DNA of 64,000 nt from Actinophytocola xinjiangensis (GTDB taxonomy: Bacteria; Actinomycetota; Actinomycetes; Mycobacteriales; Pseudonocardiaceae), in assembly GCF_001921215.1 (NCBI RefSeq), contig NZ_MSIF01000012.1, positions 186,001 to 250,000 on the forward strand, read 5' to 3'. Shown in pieces: positions 18,011 to 27,410 of this stretch (positions are counted from its first letter, which is position 1; every line of letters starts with the position of its first letter). A program made the translations under genes and the position numbers. The notes under the pieces are model-generated. The model did not search any database. It saw only the letters and a program-made list of their open reading frames with translations, and was not told the origin of the DNA.

Positions 18011-18763
18011 CTACTCCTGTTCATCGTCGGTCGGCGCGGGTTCGGTTTCGCCGAGGAGGGTGTACAGCTCGCGGCGGGCGGTGTTGAGCACCTCGATCGC
18101 GCGCTTCTTCTGGCCCTCGGTGGCGGCGTTGGCGACCTGGACGGTCGCGCCCATCAGTTGGCCGATGGCGTCGCGCAGGGACACGTCCGTCGGGTCGACG
18201 TCCTGGGCGATCTGCTCCCACGGGGGGTTGCCCTCGTGTTTGGCGGCGGCCTGGCGGCCCTCGTCGGTCAGGGCGTAGTGGCGTTTGCTGCCGCTGCCCT
18301 CGGTGATCTCCACCAGGCCCTCGTCGGCCAGCAGCTGGAGGGTCGGGTAGACCGAGCCGGGGCTCGGGCGCCAGTACTGGCCGCTGCGTTCGGTGATCTC
18401 CTGGATCATCTCGTAGCCGTGCATCGGCCGTTCGGCCAGCAGGGCCAGGATCGCGGCGCGGACGTCGCCGCGGCGGCTGCGCCGGCCGGGGCCACGCCGG
18501 TGTCCCCGGCCTCGGGGCCCGCCGGGCTCGCCGAAGGACGGGCCGGGCGGCCAGCCGAACGGGGGGACCGGCGGCATCGGCGGGAACGGGCCGCGTGCCT
18601 GCGGCGGCGCGAACGGGCCGAACCCGCGCTGGCCGCCGAAGTGGCCGCCGGGCTCGTCGCCGAACGGGTGGCCGCCGGGCTCGCGGTGGCCGGGGTGCCG
18701 GTCGTGGTGTCGGCCGGGGTGAACGTGCTGGTCGTGCTCGTGGTGTCCAAAGCTGGGACGCAT
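18011..18763 (-). CDS. PadR-family transcriptional regulator with His/Gly/Pro-rich N-terminus
   Basis: The 250-residue protein has a winged-helix PadR domain beginning near residue 97: RRGDVRAAILALLAERPMHGYEMIQ, then SPGSVYPTLQLLADEGLVEI and the ALTDEGRQAA wing. A helical C-terminal dimerisation region follows. The first ~95 residues are unusual: a His-rich patch (HHEHDQHVHPGRHHDRHPGH) and then Gly/Pro/Phe-rich sequence, which could bind metal or be disordered. The ATG is preceded by AGGAGG. A palindrome cluster in its promoter suggests autorepression. Confidence 0.9.
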   Translation of the reverse strand: MRPSFGHHEHDQHVHPGRHHDRHPGHREPGGHPFGDEPGGHFGGQRGFGPFAPPQARGPFPPMPPVPPFGWPPGPSFGEPGGPRGRGHRRGPGRRSRRGDVRAAILALLAERPMHGYEMIQEITERSGQYWRPSPGSVYPTLQLLADEGLVEITEGSGSKRHYALTDEGRQAAAKHEGNPPWEQIAQDVDPTDVSLRDAIGQLMGATVQVANAATEGQKKRAIEVLNTARRELYTLLGETEPAPTDDEQE

Positions 18764-18793
18764 GATGTCCTCCTGTTGTCGATCATCGCGCTG

Positions 18794-18833
18794 TATCGCG
18801 ATAGGTTTACGATATATCGGAACATGTCGCGAT
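18794..18833 (-). promoter_or_regulatory. Palindromic operator cluster upstream of the PadR gene
   Basis: TATCGCGATA (18794-18803) and CGATATATCG (18810-18819) are perfect 10-bp palindromes, followed by a third, related TGTCGCGATG (18825-18834 region). Their centres are 15-16 bp apart. The stretch is AT-rich against a very GC-rich background and lies about 30-70 bp before the start codon, where an autorepressor would bind. Confidence 0.6.
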
Positions 18834-18879
18834 GCAACGTTATTCCGCGTGGTGGTCAACCCAGGAGGTCGCCAGACGA

Positions 18880-18914
18880 CTGTGGGCGGGCCGGATGATC
18901 CGGCCCGCCCACAG
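18880..18914 (-). terminator. Terminator after the cold-shock gene
   Basis: CTGTGGGCGGGCCGGAT and its exact reverse complement flank a single base, giving a very strong hairpin 22 bases past the cold-shock gene stop. Its symmetry would also stop transcription from the other side. Confidence 0.85.
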
Positions 18915-18936
18915 GAACGCTGAGTGTGTCGTCGAG

Positions 18937-19362
18937 TCAGCCCTCGACCCAGCCGTGGTCGGTGGCCAGGGAGATCATGCTCCGCCTGACCTGCACGATC
19001 TGCTGCGCGGTGAGCGTCGGCACCGCCGCCAGCAGGGCCTCGGTGACCTCGGACGTCAGCTCGGAGTGCGACATGATGTCGCACATTCCGTCGTCGCTCC
19101 CGCCGTCGTCGTGGGAGTGGCTGGTGACGCGGGGCGCGGGCAGGGGCTGGTCGACGATCTGGACCCGGGAGGCCTTGAGTCCGCGCTGCCCCTCCTCGGC
19201 GACGAACTGCACCCTGGTGCCCGGCGTGAGCAGCCGCTTGTCGAAACTCAGGTCGTTCACGTGCAGGAAGACGTCCTCGCTGCCGGTGTCCGGGGCGACG
19301 AAGCCGTAACCCCGGGCCTCGTCGAATCGGATCACCTTGCCGGTCAACACTGCCATCTCCAT
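18937..19362 (-). CDS. Cold-shock domain protein with C-terminal extension
   Basis: The 141-residue protein has an N-terminal cold-shock (OB-fold) domain with TGKVIRFDEARGYGFVAPD and DVFLHVNDLSF holding the RNP1 and RNP2 motifs. It binds single-stranded RNA or DNA. After about residue 75 comes a linker and a helical tail, SEVTEALLAAVPTLTAQQIV, that the 67-residue CspA proteins lack. The start is the ATG at 19362; the ATG at 19356 is nearly as good. Long upstream in-frame sequence overlaps rlmN and is not coding. Confidence 0.87.
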   Translation of the reverse strand: MEMAVLTGKVIRFDEARGYGFVAPDTGSEDVFLHVNDLSFDKRLLTPGTRVQFVAEEGQRGLKASRVQIVDQPLPAPRVTSHSHDDGGSDDGMCDIMSHSELTSEVTEALLAAVPTLTAQQIVQVRRSMISLATDHGWVEG

Positions 19363-19558
19363 AACCACACCACCCAATTCCAGGTTCTGCGAGCCTCGTG
19401 GCCGGTACCACCCGACCCGTGCTCCACTGAGCGCCCCACCGATTCGCTGATTCACCAGCCTACCCGGGCCTGTCCGACAGGCCACAAACTGTGCACGACC
19501 GGTCGCTGTCAGGGGCCGGCGGCCCGGTCGCGGGCTGGGTGAAGGGCACTTTCCGGTC

Positions 19559-20683
19559 ATGGGACCATGGACGGTTGTGAAGTCCCTTCCGCTGGTCCTC
19601 GACGCGCCTCGGCGCGGGCTGCCGCCGTCGCACCTGGTGGATCTGTCCCCTGACGAACGCCGCGCGGCGGTCGTCGCGCTCGGCGAGAAACCGTTCCGTG
19701 CCAAGCAGTTGGAGAACCACTACTTCCGGCGCCTGAACGTCGACCCGGGCGCCATGACCGACATCCCGGCGGCCAGCCGCGACGAGCTGGTGCGCCAGCT
19801 GCTGCCCCAGCTGGTGACCGTCGTGCGCACGGTCAGCTGCGACGACGACCAGACCCGCAAGGCGCTGCTGCGCGCGCACGACGGCACGCTGATCGAGAGC
19901 GTCCTGATGCGCTACCCGGACCGCGCCACGGTGTGCGTGTCCAGCCAGGCCGGCTGCGGGATGGCGTGCCCGTTCTGCGCCACCGGCCAGGGCGGTCTGA
20001 CCAGGAACCTGTCGACCGCCGAGATCGTCGAGCAGGTCCGCCTCGCCGCCGTCGCCGCCCGCGACGGTGACCTCGGCGGTGACCCGGTGCGGCTGTCCAA
20101 CATCGTGTTCATGGGCATGGGTGAGCCGCTGGCCAACTATCGCCGGGTCGTGGAGGCCGTGCGCCGGATCACCGAGCCGGCGCCGCATGGCCTCGGCATC
20201 TCCCAGCGTTCGGTGACCGTGTCGACCGTCGGCCTGGCACCGGCGATCCGCAAGCTCGCCGACGAGCGGATGCAGGTCCGCCTCGCCGTCTCCCTGCACA
20301 CCCCCGACGACGAACTGCGCGACACCCTGGTGCCGGTGAACAACCGCTGGTCGGTCGACGAGGTCCTGGAGGCCGCGCGGTACTACGCCGACGTCACCGG
20401 CCGCCGGGTGTCCATCGAGTACGCCCTGATCCGCGATGTCAACGACCAGCCGTGGCGGGCCGACCTGCTGGCGAAACGTTTGCGCCAGCACCTCAACCAG
20501 CTGGTGCACGTCAACGTCATCCCGCTGAACCCGACCCCCGGCAGCGAGTGGGACGCCGCGCCCAAGCCGGTGGAGCGCGAGTTCGTCCGCCGGGTCAACG
20601 AGGGCGGCGTGGCCTGCACGGTCCGCGACACCCGGGGCCAGGAGATCGCCGCCGCCTGCGGCCAACTCGCCGCCGAGGGCTGA
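19559..20683 (+). CDS. rlmN: 23S rRNA A2503 / tRNA A37 C2-methyltransferase
   Basis: RlmN is a radical-SAM enzyme that methylates C2 of A2503 in 23S rRNA. The [4Fe-4S]-binding CxxxCxxC lies at CGMACPFC (Cys133, 137, 140), and the methyl-carrying cysteine is in the C-terminal AACGQL (Cys367). [10 protein letters not shown]-type and [11 protein letters not shown] motifs are also present. The protein has 374 residues. The ATG at 19559 is used, although relatives usually begin near [13 protein letters not shown], which would fit the GTG at 19577. Confidence 0.95.
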   Translation: MGPWTVVKSLPLVLDAPRRGLPPSHLVDLSPDERRAAVVALGEKPFRAKQLENHYFRRLNVDPGAMTDIPAASRDELVRQLLPQLVTVVRTVSCDDDQTRKALLRAHDGTLIESVLMRYPDRATVCVSSQAGCGMACPFCATGQGGLTRNLSTAEIVEQVRLAAVAARDGDLGGDPVRLSNIVFMGMGEPLANYRRVVEAVRRITEPAPHGLGISQRSVTVSTVGLAPAIRKLADERMQVRLAVSLHTPDDELRDTLVPVNNRWSVDEVLEAARYYADVTGRRVSIEYALIRDVNDQPWRADLLAKRLRQHLNQLVHVNVIPLNPTPGSEWDAAPKPVEREFVRRVNEGGVACTVRDTRGQEIAAACGQLAAEG

Positions 20684-20717
20684 CCCGACTCACCCCTACG
20701 GCCTCACTTTCTCGCTG

Positions 20718-21764
20718 TCAGCGGTCGGCGAGGGTGACGTCCTTGGTCATGGTCTCGGTGCCTCGGAGGAAGGTGACCTTGACCTTGTCGCCCGGGGACA
20801 GGGACACCAGGACGGCGTTCAGTTCCGCGACGGTCGTGGTCGCGGTCTCGTTGAGTTTCGTGATGACGTCGCCGGCCTGGATGCCGGCTGCCGCCGCCGC
20901 GCCGCCGGGGGTGGCCTCGACGACGCCGACGCCGACGGGTTGGGCGTCGCGGTCGGCGACGGTTCTGGCGAGGATGTCCAGCGCCGCGCGGCCGGTGTCG
21001 GTCACCTTTCCGTCCCGCACGATCTGGTCGACGATCCGTTTGACCGTGTTGCTGGCGATGGCGAAGCCGATGCCTGGCGCGGCCCCGCCGAGTTCCTGGT
21101 CGGTGGCCGCCAGCGTCGGGATGCCGATCACCTGGTTGCTCATGTCGACCAGCGCACCGCCACTGTTGCCGGGGTTGATCGGCGCCGAGGTCTGGATCAT
21201 GTCGGGAATCGTGGTGGCGGGTGAGGTCGCGGTGGCGGGTTCGGTGACGGTGCGGCCCATGGCCGACACGATGCCGTTGGACACGCTCGCTGACAGCCCC
21301 AGCGGGTTGCCCATGGCGAGCACCAGCTGACCGACGGCCAGCTTGCTGGAGTCCCCGAAGCTCGCCGGGCCGACCGGCAGGTCACCGTCCACTTTGATCA
21401 CCGCGAGGTCCTCCGGCTGGTAGCTGGCCACCAGCGTCGCCGTGACCGGGTTACCGCCGGTCACGAAACTGACCTCGAAAGTGTTACTGGTCCCCACGAC
21501 GTGGGCGTTGGTGACGATGTGGCCCTGGTCGTCGTACACCACGCCGGATCCCAGCCCGTCGGCGGTGTTGATCTGCACGATCGAGGGCAGCACCTTGTGC
21601 GCCACCTGCTCGAAGCTCTGCTCGGTGTCCGACGCCGGTTCGGCGGGAGCCGCGCCCGACGAGCCGCCCGATTCGCCCGATCCGTTCGAGTCGCCCGATG
21701 TGCAGCCGGCGAGCAGGACGCCGACGGCACCACACGACACCACGAACCGAATCCCTCTGCGCAT
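20718..21764 (-). CDS. HtrA-like serine protease lipoprotein with PDZ domain
   Basis: The 348-residue protein has a lipobox, VGVLLAGC, with acylated Cys21, then a Ser/Gly-rich linker. The trypsin-like domain carries the triad His88 (VTNAHVV), Asp119 (PEDLAVIKV) and Ser201 (INPGNSGGALVD). A PDZ domain (about 250-345, GGAAAAAGIQAGDVITKLNE) ends it. It probably degrades or chaperones misfolded proteins outside the membrane. A GAGGGGA ribosome site is eight bases upstream. It is convergent with rlmN. Confidence 0.93.
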   Translation of the reverse strand: MRRGIRFVVSCGAVGVLLAGCTSGDSNGSGESGGSSGAAPAEPASDTEQSFEQVAHKVLPSIVQINTADGLGSGVVYDDQGHIVTNAHVVGTSNTFEVSFVTGGNPVTATLVASYQPEDLAVIKVDGDLPVGPASFGDSSKLAVGQLVLAMGNPLGLSASVSNGIVSAMGRTVTEPATATSPATTIPDMIQTSAPINPGNSGGALVDMSNQVIGIPTLAATDQELGGAAPGIGFAIASNTVKRIVDQIVRDGKVTDTGRAALDILARTVADRDAQPVGVGVVEATPGGAAAAAGIQAGDVITKLNETATTTVAELNAVLVSLSPGDKVKVTFLRGTETMTKDVTLADR

Positions 21765-21870
21765 GTCAGCGTCCCCTCGGGCCTCACCGGCTGGGTCAGC
21801 CCAGGGTCGCCCCGCGACGTCCTGGCCCGCAGCCGGAGACCGGGAAACCCACTCGAACAGGTGGCTGGGG

Positions 21871-21876
21871 CATGAT
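21871..21876 (+). promoter_or_regulatory. Candidate leaderless -10 box of the TetR gene
   Basis: CATGAT lies seven bases before the GTG at 21884, matching the spacing seen at several other genes here. The same bases contain the two alternative ATG codons. Confidence 0.35.
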
Positions 21877-21883
21877 GGGGCGG

Positions 21884-22477
21884 GTGAGCACCGACTCCGT
21901 GACCGGGGGCTACCTCAAGGGGCGGATCCGCCGGGAGGACATCCTCACCGCCGCCGTCGCCGTCTACGGGGAGGCCGGGTACCACGGGTCGTCGCTGCGG
22001 GAGGTCGCCAAACGTGCCGGGATCACCCACGCCGGGCTGCTCTACTACTTCCCGACGAAGGAAGCGCTGCTCGCGGCCGTGCTGGAGCGGCGTGACGCCG
22101 AGGACGCCGAGCGGGAGCACCTCGGGGCCCCGCCCGGCCTGGAGGTCCTGCGCAACCTGATCGCGCTGGCCGAGTACAACGTCGCCCATCCGGGGATCGT
22201 GGACCTGTACTCGCGGCTCGCGGCCGAGGCGGTGGCGCCCGACCATCCGGCGCACGACTACTTCGTGCGGCACTACCGGCTGGTGCGGACCTCGGCGTCG
22301 GAGTCGTTCCGGGTGTTGGCCGGGCGGGGGGAGTTGCGGGCGGGGATCGACCCGAGGGTCGCGGCGACGACGTTCGTCGCGTTGATGGACGGGTTGCAGG
22401 TGCAGTGGCTGACCACGCCGGACGAGGTGGACCTCGTCGCGACGTTGCGCCGCTACCTGGACAGCGTGCTCGCGTAG
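21884..22477 (+). CDS. TetR-family transcriptional regulator
   Basis: The 197-residue regulator has an N-terminal helix-turn-helix: RREDILTAAVAVYGEAGYHG, then LREVAKRAGITHAGLLYYFP and TKEALLAAVLE. The C-terminal ligand domain is not diagnostic. GTG at 21884 is chosen because of the -10-like CATGAT seven bases upstream; ATGs at 21872 and 21875 are alternatives. Its 3' end overlaps the convergent oxidoreductase by 25 bp. It is a reasonable but unproven candidate regulator of that neighbouring operon. Confidence 0.88.
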   Translation: MSTDSVTGGYLKGRIRREDILTAAVAVYGEAGYHGSSLREVAKRAGITHAGLLYYFPTKEALLAAVLERRDAEDAEREHLGAPPGLEVLRNLIALAEYNVAHPGIVDLYSRLAAEAVAPDHPAHDYFVRHYRLVRTSASESFRVLAGRGELRAGIDPRVAATTFVALMDGLQVQWLTTPDEVDLVATLRRYLDSVLA

Positions 22478-23559
22478 GGGTCCCAGGTCGCCGGCAGGGC
22501 CGGTGGGACCTCGACGCTGCTGGTCACCTCGACCGGGCGGTGGGCGGTCAGCGACTCGTCGATCGAGAGCATGGTGTCCAGCACGTGGTAGGCCACCTCG
22601 CCGGACGCACGCTCGGGGACACCGGCCCGGACCGCCCTGGCCAGTTCGAGCGCGCCGGTGCCCCGGGAGGCGCCGTGACCGGTCGGGGACAGCTCACGCG
22701 GCTCCTCGGACTCGGGCGTGTACAGCAGCGTGGTGCCGGTGAACGTGTTCGGGTCGGGGAGCACGGCCGCGCCCAGCGTGCCGGTGACCTCCAGGGTCAC
22801 CCGGCGCAGCGCCGAGTCGAAGCTGAGCACCAGTTGGGCGGCGCCGCCGCGTTCGAACTCGACCAGCGCGCTGACCGTGGTCGGCACGGCGACCGGGAAC
22901 TCGGTGCCGGCCCGGGGCCCCGAGCCGATGACCCGGGTCGCGCGGGTGGCGCCGCCGGCCGCGCTGACCCGGCCGACCGGTCCGAACAGCTGCACCAGCT
23001 CGGTCAGGTAGTAGGGGCCCATGTCCAGCAGCGGGCCGCCGCCGGCCGCGTAGAGGAACTCCGGCGCGGGGTGCCAGCTTTCCGGGCCGGGGGTCTGGAA
23101 CACGGCCAGCGCGGCGCGCGGCTCGCCGATCCGGCCGGCGTCCACGGCCCGGCGCGCGGTCTGCAGACCGGCGCCGAGCACGGTGTCCGGCGCGCTGGCC
23201 ACCCGCAGACCTTTCTCGCGTGCCCGGTCCAGCAGCTTGCGGCCGCTTTCCCGGTCCAGGGCGAGGGGTTTCTCGGCCCACACGTGTTTGCCGGCGTCGA
23301 GGGCGGCGAGCCCGACCTCGACGTGCGCGGCCGGGATCGTCAGGTTCACCACCAGCTCGATCTCCGGGTCGGCGAGCAGTTCGGCGACGCTGCCCGAGCG
23401 GGGGACGCCGTGGTTGGCGGCCTGGGTGTTGGCCCGCTCCAGGTCGAGGTCGGCGACCATGAGCACCCGCAGGTCGGGGAAGCTGGTCAGGTTCGTCAGG
23501 TACGTGTCGCTGATGACGCCGGCGCCGATGACGCCGACGCCGACCTGTCCGGTGCTCAC
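22453..23559 (-). CDS. Gfo/Idh/MocA family oxidoreductase
   Basis: The 368-residue NAD(P)-dependent oxidoreductase acts on a sugar or inositol derivative. It begins with the Rossmann motif GVGVIGAGVISDTYL and has the family EKP motif in HVWAEKPLALD at about residue 95. GGGPLLDMGPYYLTELVQ is the substrate-side segment. The GTG start overlaps the stop of the isomerase-like gene upstream (GTGA), so the two are translationally coupled. The exact substrate cannot be told. Confidence 0.9.
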   Translation of the reverse strand: MSTGQVGVGVIGAGVISDTYLTNLTSFPDLRVLMVADLDLERANTQAANHGVPRSGSVAELLADPEIELVVNLTIPAAHVEVGLAALDAGKHVWAEKPLALDRESGRKLLDRAREKGLRVASAPDTVLGAGLQTARRAVDAGRIGEPRAALAVFQTPGPESWHPAPEFLYAAGGGPLLDMGPYYLTELVQLFGPVGRVSAAGGATRATRVIGSGPRAGTEFPVAVPTTVSALVEFERGGAAQLVLSFDSALRRVTLEVTGTLGAAVLPDPNTFTGTTLLYTPESEEPRELSPTGHGASRGTGALELARAVRAGVPERASGEVAYHVLDTMLSIDESLTAHRPVEVTSSVEVPPALPATWDPYASTLSR

Positions 23560-24290
23560 CGCGTGCCCCCGTTCAGGTAGGCCCGGCTGGCGGCCAGGCC
23601 GTCGAAGATGTCCCCGGCGTACTGGTCGAACTCGACGACGCGCAGGGCGTCGGGCGCGGCGGCGAGCACGTTGGCGATCGGCATCCGGCCTTGGCCGGCG
23701 GGGACCTGGCCGGTGGCGTCGGTGGCCAGGTCGCCGTCCTTGACGTGCAGTGCGCGGACCCGGGAACCCAGGCGCCGCAACAGGTCCGGGGCGTCGGCGC
23801 CGCCGGCGGCTGCCCAGTAGGTGTCGACCTCCAGCACCACCTGGGGGTCGAGGTGGTCGACGAGCACCTCGAGTGCGGTGCGCCCGCCGAGCTGGATCTC
23901 CAGCTCCCACCAGTGGTTGTGGTAGCCGACGGTCAGGCCGTGGCCGGCGGCCAGTGCGGCGGCCTCGTTGAGTGCGGTCGCGGTGGCCGCCACGTCGGCC
24001 TCGGTCCGCCAGTGTTCGGCGGGCACGTGCGGTTCGATGACCAGCTCCACGCCGCACTCGGCGGCGGCGGCGAACACGGCGGGCTGGTCGGCGTCGACGA
24101 GCGCGGCGTGGGTGGTCGGGGCGGTGAGTCCGGCCGAGGTCAGGCCGGTGCGCAGGATCTGGGCGTGGTCGAGCAGCCGGAAGGGCTCGACCTGGGTGAA
24201 CCCCAGGCCGGCCAGCCGGTCGAGGGTCTCGGTCGGCCGGTCCGCGAACGCCTCGCGGACCGAGTACAGCTGGACGGACAGATTGCTCAT
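23556..24290 (-). CDS. Sugar phosphate isomerase/epimerase-like TIM-barrel protein
   Basis: The 244-residue protein belongs to the xylose-isomerase-like (AP endonuclease family 2) TIM barrels. Seen are the N-terminal NLSVQLYSVREAF, the HNHWWELE metal-region motif, VLEVDTYWAAAGG and HVKDGDL. Such proteins are usually paired with Gfo/Idh/MocA dehydrogenases in sugar or inositol catabolism, as here. The ATG at 24290 is the first of the operon, just behind two palindromic operators. In-frame codons upstream to 24365 would run through those operators and are not used. Confidence 0.88.
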   Translation of the reverse strand: MSNLSVQLYSVREAFADRPTETLDRLAGLGFTQVEPFRLLDHAQILRTGLTSAGLTAPTTHAALVDADQPAVFAAAAECGVELVIEPHVPAEHWRTEADVAATATALNEAAALAAGHGLTVGYHNHWWELEIQLGGRTALEVLVDHLDPQVVLEVDTYWAAAGGADAPDLLRRLGSRVRALHVKDGDLATDATGQVPAGQGRMPIANVLAAAPDALRVVEFDQYAGDIFDGLAASRAYLNGGTR

Positions 24291-24321
24291 GCCAAACCCC
24301 CTGGCCTCGGCAGAGTGGGTG

Positions 24322-24337
24322 ATGGGAGCGCTCCCAT
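24322..24337 (-). promoter_or_regulatory. LacI-family-type operator
   Basis: ATGGGAGCGCTCCCAT is a perfect 16-bp palindrome. Its core TGGGAGCGCTCCCA is the sequence I know as the CebR-type LacI-family operator of streptomycetes. It lies 31 bp before the isomerase-like gene start. Confidence 0.8.
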
Positions 24338-24339
24338 AC

Positions 24340-24361
24340 ATTTCTACCACGTGGTAGAAAT
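24340..24361 (-). promoter_or_regulatory. Second perfect palindromic operator
   Basis: The 20-bp core TTTCTACCACGTGGTAGAAA is a perfect palindrome, extended to 22 bp by an A/T pair. It sits two bases from the LacI-type site, so two regulators, or one with two dimers, may meet on this promoter. I do not recognise the regulator. Confidence 0.75.
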
Positions 24362-24404
24362 TCACACCAGAGTCTTGCCGTGACCGCCCGCTCGGACCCC
24401 CGCC

Positions 24405-25673
24405 TCAGACCGCCGGGGCCAGCTCCAGCCGCCGTTCCCGGCGCAGCGTCGCCGCCAGCGCCAGCCAGCCCACCGCCGCGCCGCCGGTCATCGTGATCGC
24501 CATCGCCGGCCCGTTGTTGCCCAGCACCCCGACCAGCGGCGCGATCGCCGCGCCGAGCCCGAACTGGGTCGCCCCGAGCAGCGCCGCCGCCGTCCCGGCC
24601 GCCTCGCCGTGGCGCGACAACGCCAGCGCCGGGGCGTTGGGCAGCACGAACCCGATCGCGCCGAGCAGCACGAACAGCGGCACGACGAAACCGACCAGGC
24701 CGCCCGTTCCGGTCGCGGTCAGCACCACCAGCACCATGCCCGAGCCGACGGCCGCGCTCAGCGCGTGCAGCACGATCCGCGCCGGGGTCAGCCGGTTGAG
24801 CAGTACCACGTTGAACTGGGACGCCGCGATGATCGCGATCGCGCCGATGCCGAACACCAGCCCGAACTCCTGCTGGTCGAGCCCGTAGTGGTCCTGCAGC
24901 ACGAACGACGAGCCGGACACGTAGGAGAACAGCGCCGACATCCCCAGCGCCGCCACCAGGGCCAGCACCACGAACTCACGGTCGAGCACCAGCGAGCGGT
25001 AGGTCGCCAGCACTGGCCGCAGCGCGCCCGTGCGGCGCCGGTGCGGCGGCAGCGTCTCCTTCAGCAGGAAGATCGCGACCAGGACCAGCACCACGCCGAG
25101 CGCGGCCAGCACCGCGAACACGCCCCGCCACGACCCGCGCAGCAGCACCGCCGCGCCCAGCGTCGGGGCCAGGATGGGCGCGACGCCCATCACCAGCATC
25201 AGCCTGGACAGCACGGTCGCCGCCGCGCGCCCGCTGAACAGGTCACGGACGACGGCCATCGCGACGACCATCGCCGCCGCCGCGCCGACACCCTGGAACA
25301 GGCGGAACACGCCGAGTACGGCCACGTTCGGCGCGACCAGGCACAGCACGGAGGACACGATGTGCAGCACCGTGCCGGCGATCAGCGGTAGCCGGCGGCC
25401 GACGGCGTCGGAGAGCGGGCCGACGATCAGCTGACCGAGTCCCAGGCCGAGCAGCGTTCCGGTGAGGGTGAGCTGCACGGCCGAGGACGTGGTCATCAGG
25501 TCGTCGGCGATGGCCGGCAACGCCGGCAGATACATGTCGATGGTCAGGGGACCGAGGGCGATCAACGCGCCGAGCACGAGGATCAGCCGGAGCCGGGCAA
25601 GCCCGGTCGGGGCTAACTCGCCGTCAGGCGCGGTGTCCGAAGTGGACTTTGTGGGCAGCGTGGCGTGCGCCAT
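24405..25673 (-). CDS. Bcr/CflA-type MFS drug efflux transporter
   Basis: The 422-residue protein has about 12 membrane helices and is a proton-driven exporter of the DHA1 Bcr/CflA type. The family start [20 protein letters not shown], the motif A-like [13 protein letters not shown] loop and motif C-like [12 protein letters not shown] are seen. ATG at 25673 is used; a TTG directly before it is not needed. The gene is on the same strand as DUF2631 but 122 bases apart. Substrate is unknown. Confidence 0.9.
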   Translation of the reverse strand: MAHATLPTKSTSDTAPDGELAPTGLARLRLILVLGALIALGPLTIDMYLPALPAIADDLMTTSSAVQLTLTGTLLGLGLGQLIVGPLSDAVGRRLPLIAGTVLHIVSSVLCLVAPNVAVLGVFRLFQGVGAAAAMVVAMAVVRDLFSGRAAATVLSRLMLVMGVAPILAPTLGAAVLLRGSWRGVFAVLAALGVVLVLVAIFLLKETLPPHRRRTGALRPVLATYRSLVLDREFVVLALVAALGMSALFSYVSGSSFVLQDHYGLDQQEFGLVFGIGAIAIIAASQFNVVLLNRLTPARIVLHALSAAVGSGMVLVVLTATGTGGLVGFVVPLFVLLGAIGFVLPNAPALALSRHGEAAGTAAALLGATQFGLGAAIAPLVGVLGNNGPAMAITMTGGAAVGWLALAATLRRERRLELAPAV

Positions 25674-25795
25674 CAACGAGACCTTTCACAACAGGGAGAA
25701 CCGTGGACAGACGCCGGTGTCTCCCTGGATCAGCAACCCGGTCCGGACGTTTGTTCCAAGATCCCAGGATGTGATTCGGTCTCAGGTGGGAGGAA

Positions 25796-26059
25796 TCAGC
25801 GACGCCAGGCGGTGCGCTGCCGCACGCGCGACCAGACCAGGCCCGCGACCAGCGCGACGCCGATCCCGATCAGCCAGATCTGCTCGGTGGCGGCCACGTG
25901 GTTGCCGATGAAGGCCATCAGGAACATCGCGATCGCGGTGAACCAGCCGGCGATCTCACGGCCACGCGGGAACCGGCCGTGCCAACCCCACTCCGCGGAC
26001 GGCTCCTCGTGGGGGTCGACCGCGTTCTTCGGCCGCTTCACCAGCTGTGCGCCTGCCAC
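25796..26059 (-). CDS. DUF2631 membrane protein
   Basis: This 87-residue protein has the motif [12 protein letters not shown] typical of the actinobacterial DUF2631 family, then two hydrophobic segments ([17 protein letters not shown] and [16 protein letters not shown]). The basic C-terminus is probably cytosolic. GTG at 26059 follows GGGAGGG by three bases. Such proteins lie next to dxr in mycobacteria too, head to head as here. The function is unknown. Confidence 0.85.
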   Translation of the reverse strand: MAGAQLVKRPKNAVDPHEEPSAEWGWHGRFPRGREIAGWFTAIAMFLMAFIGNHVAATEQIWLIGIGVALVAGLVWSRVRQRTAWRR

Positions 26060-26162
26060 GTTCCCTCCCGGCACCCGAACATTCCTTGCCCGCACATGCT
26101 CCCACACCGCCCCGACCGGTCGCGCGCACCATCCGCGAGCCCCCCGCCGGCCATCGGGAACA

Positions 26163-27404
26163 ATGTGCCCGGTGACCAGACGTACCGTCCTCGTTCTCGG
26201 TTCGACCGGCTCGGTGGGCGTCCAGGCACTGGACGTGCTGACCGCCAACCCGGACAGGTTCGAGGTGGTCGGCGTCGCGGCCGGCGGCGGGAACCCGCGG
26301 GCGCTGGCCGCGCAGGCGGTCACGAGCGGTGCGCGAGCGATCGCCGTGTCCCGCCCGACCGCCGCCGAGGACGTCGCGCTCGCCCTCTACGCCGAGGCCA
26401 AGAAGCGCGGCTACGAGTCCGGCGACTTCCCGATGCCGCGCATCCTCGCCGGCCAGGACGCGATCGGTGAGCTGATCGACAGCACCCCGGCCGACATCGT
26501 GCTCAACGCCATCACCGGCTCGATCGGCCTGGAGCCGACGCTGCGCGCGCTGGCCACCGGCTCGACGCTGGCGCTGGCCAACAAGGAGTCGCTGATCGCC
26601 GGCGGCCCGCTGGTGCTGCGCGCGGCGAAGCCGGGGCAGATCGTGCCGGTCGACTCCGAACACTCGGCGATCGCCCAGTGCCTGCGGGCCGGCTCGGCCG
26701 CCGAGGTCGAGCGGCTGGTGCTGACCGCGTCCGGCGGCCCGTTCCGTGGCCGCCGCGCCGAGGACCTGACCGACGTCACCGTCGCCGACGCCCTGGCCCA
26801 CCCCACCTGGAACATGGGCCCGGTGGTCACGATCAACTCGGCGACCCTGGTCAACAAGGGCCTGGAGCTGATCGAGGCGCACCTGCTGTTCGGGGTGCCC
26901 TACGAGCGGATCGACGTCGTCGTCCACCCCCAGTCGATGATTCACTCGATGGTGGAGTTCGTGGACGGCTCGACCATCGCCCAGGCCAGCCCGCCGGACA
27001 TGCGGCTGCCGATCGCGCTGGCGCTGGGCTGGCCCGACCGGGTCCCCGGCGCGGCCCGCCCCGCGCGCTTCGACACGGCCTCGGCCTGGACGTTCGAGCC
27101 GCTGGACGACGTGAACTTCCCCGCTGTCCGGCTGGCCAGGCAGGCCGGTGAGGCGGGCGGCTGCCTGCCGGCGATCTACAACGCCGCGAACGAGGAGGCG
27201 GTGGCGGCCTTCGTGGAAGGACACACCACCTTCACCGCCATTGTGGACACTGTGCACCGGGTACTTGACGACGCCGACGACTGGCGGACCGACCCGTCCG
27301 GCGTCGACGAGGTGCTCGCCGCCGAGACCTGGGCACGGGCCCAGGCCGGCAGGCGGCTCGGGGCGACAGCGCGGCTCGGCACGTCCGGGCGGGGAGAGGA
27401 CTGA
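26163..27404 (+). CDS. dxr: 1-deoxy-D-xylulose 5-phosphate reductoisomerase
   Basis: Dxr converts DXP to 2-C-methyl-D-erythritol 4-phosphate with NADPH, the committed step of the MEP isoprenoid pathway. The NADPH motif [40 protein letters not shown] and [20 protein letters not shown] (metal and substrate sites) are present. The protein has 413 residues from ATG 26163; GTG at 26172 is the alternative. ispG lies two genes on, so two MEP-pathway steps flank the site-2 protease. Confidence 0.95.
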   Translation: MCPVTRRTVLVLGSTGSVGVQALDVLTANPDRFEVVGVAAGGGNPRALAAQAVTSGARAIAVSRPTAAEDVALALYAEAKKRGYESGDFPMPRILAGQDAIGELIDSTPADIVLNAITGSIGLEPTLRALATGSTLALANKESLIAGGPLVLRAAKPGQIVPVDSEHSAIAQCLRAGSAAEVERLVLTASGGPFRGRRAEDLTDVTVADALAHPTWNMGPVVTINSATLVNKGLELIEAHLLFGVPYERIDVVVHPQSMIHSMVEFVDGSTIAQASPPDMRLPIALALGWPDRVPGAARPARFDTASAWTFEPLDDVNFPAVRLARQAGEAGGCLPAIYNAANEEAVAAFVEGHTTFTAIVDTVHRVLDDADDWRTDPSGVDEVLAAETWARAQAGRRLGATARLGTSGRGED

Positions 27405-27410
27405 CGGAAC

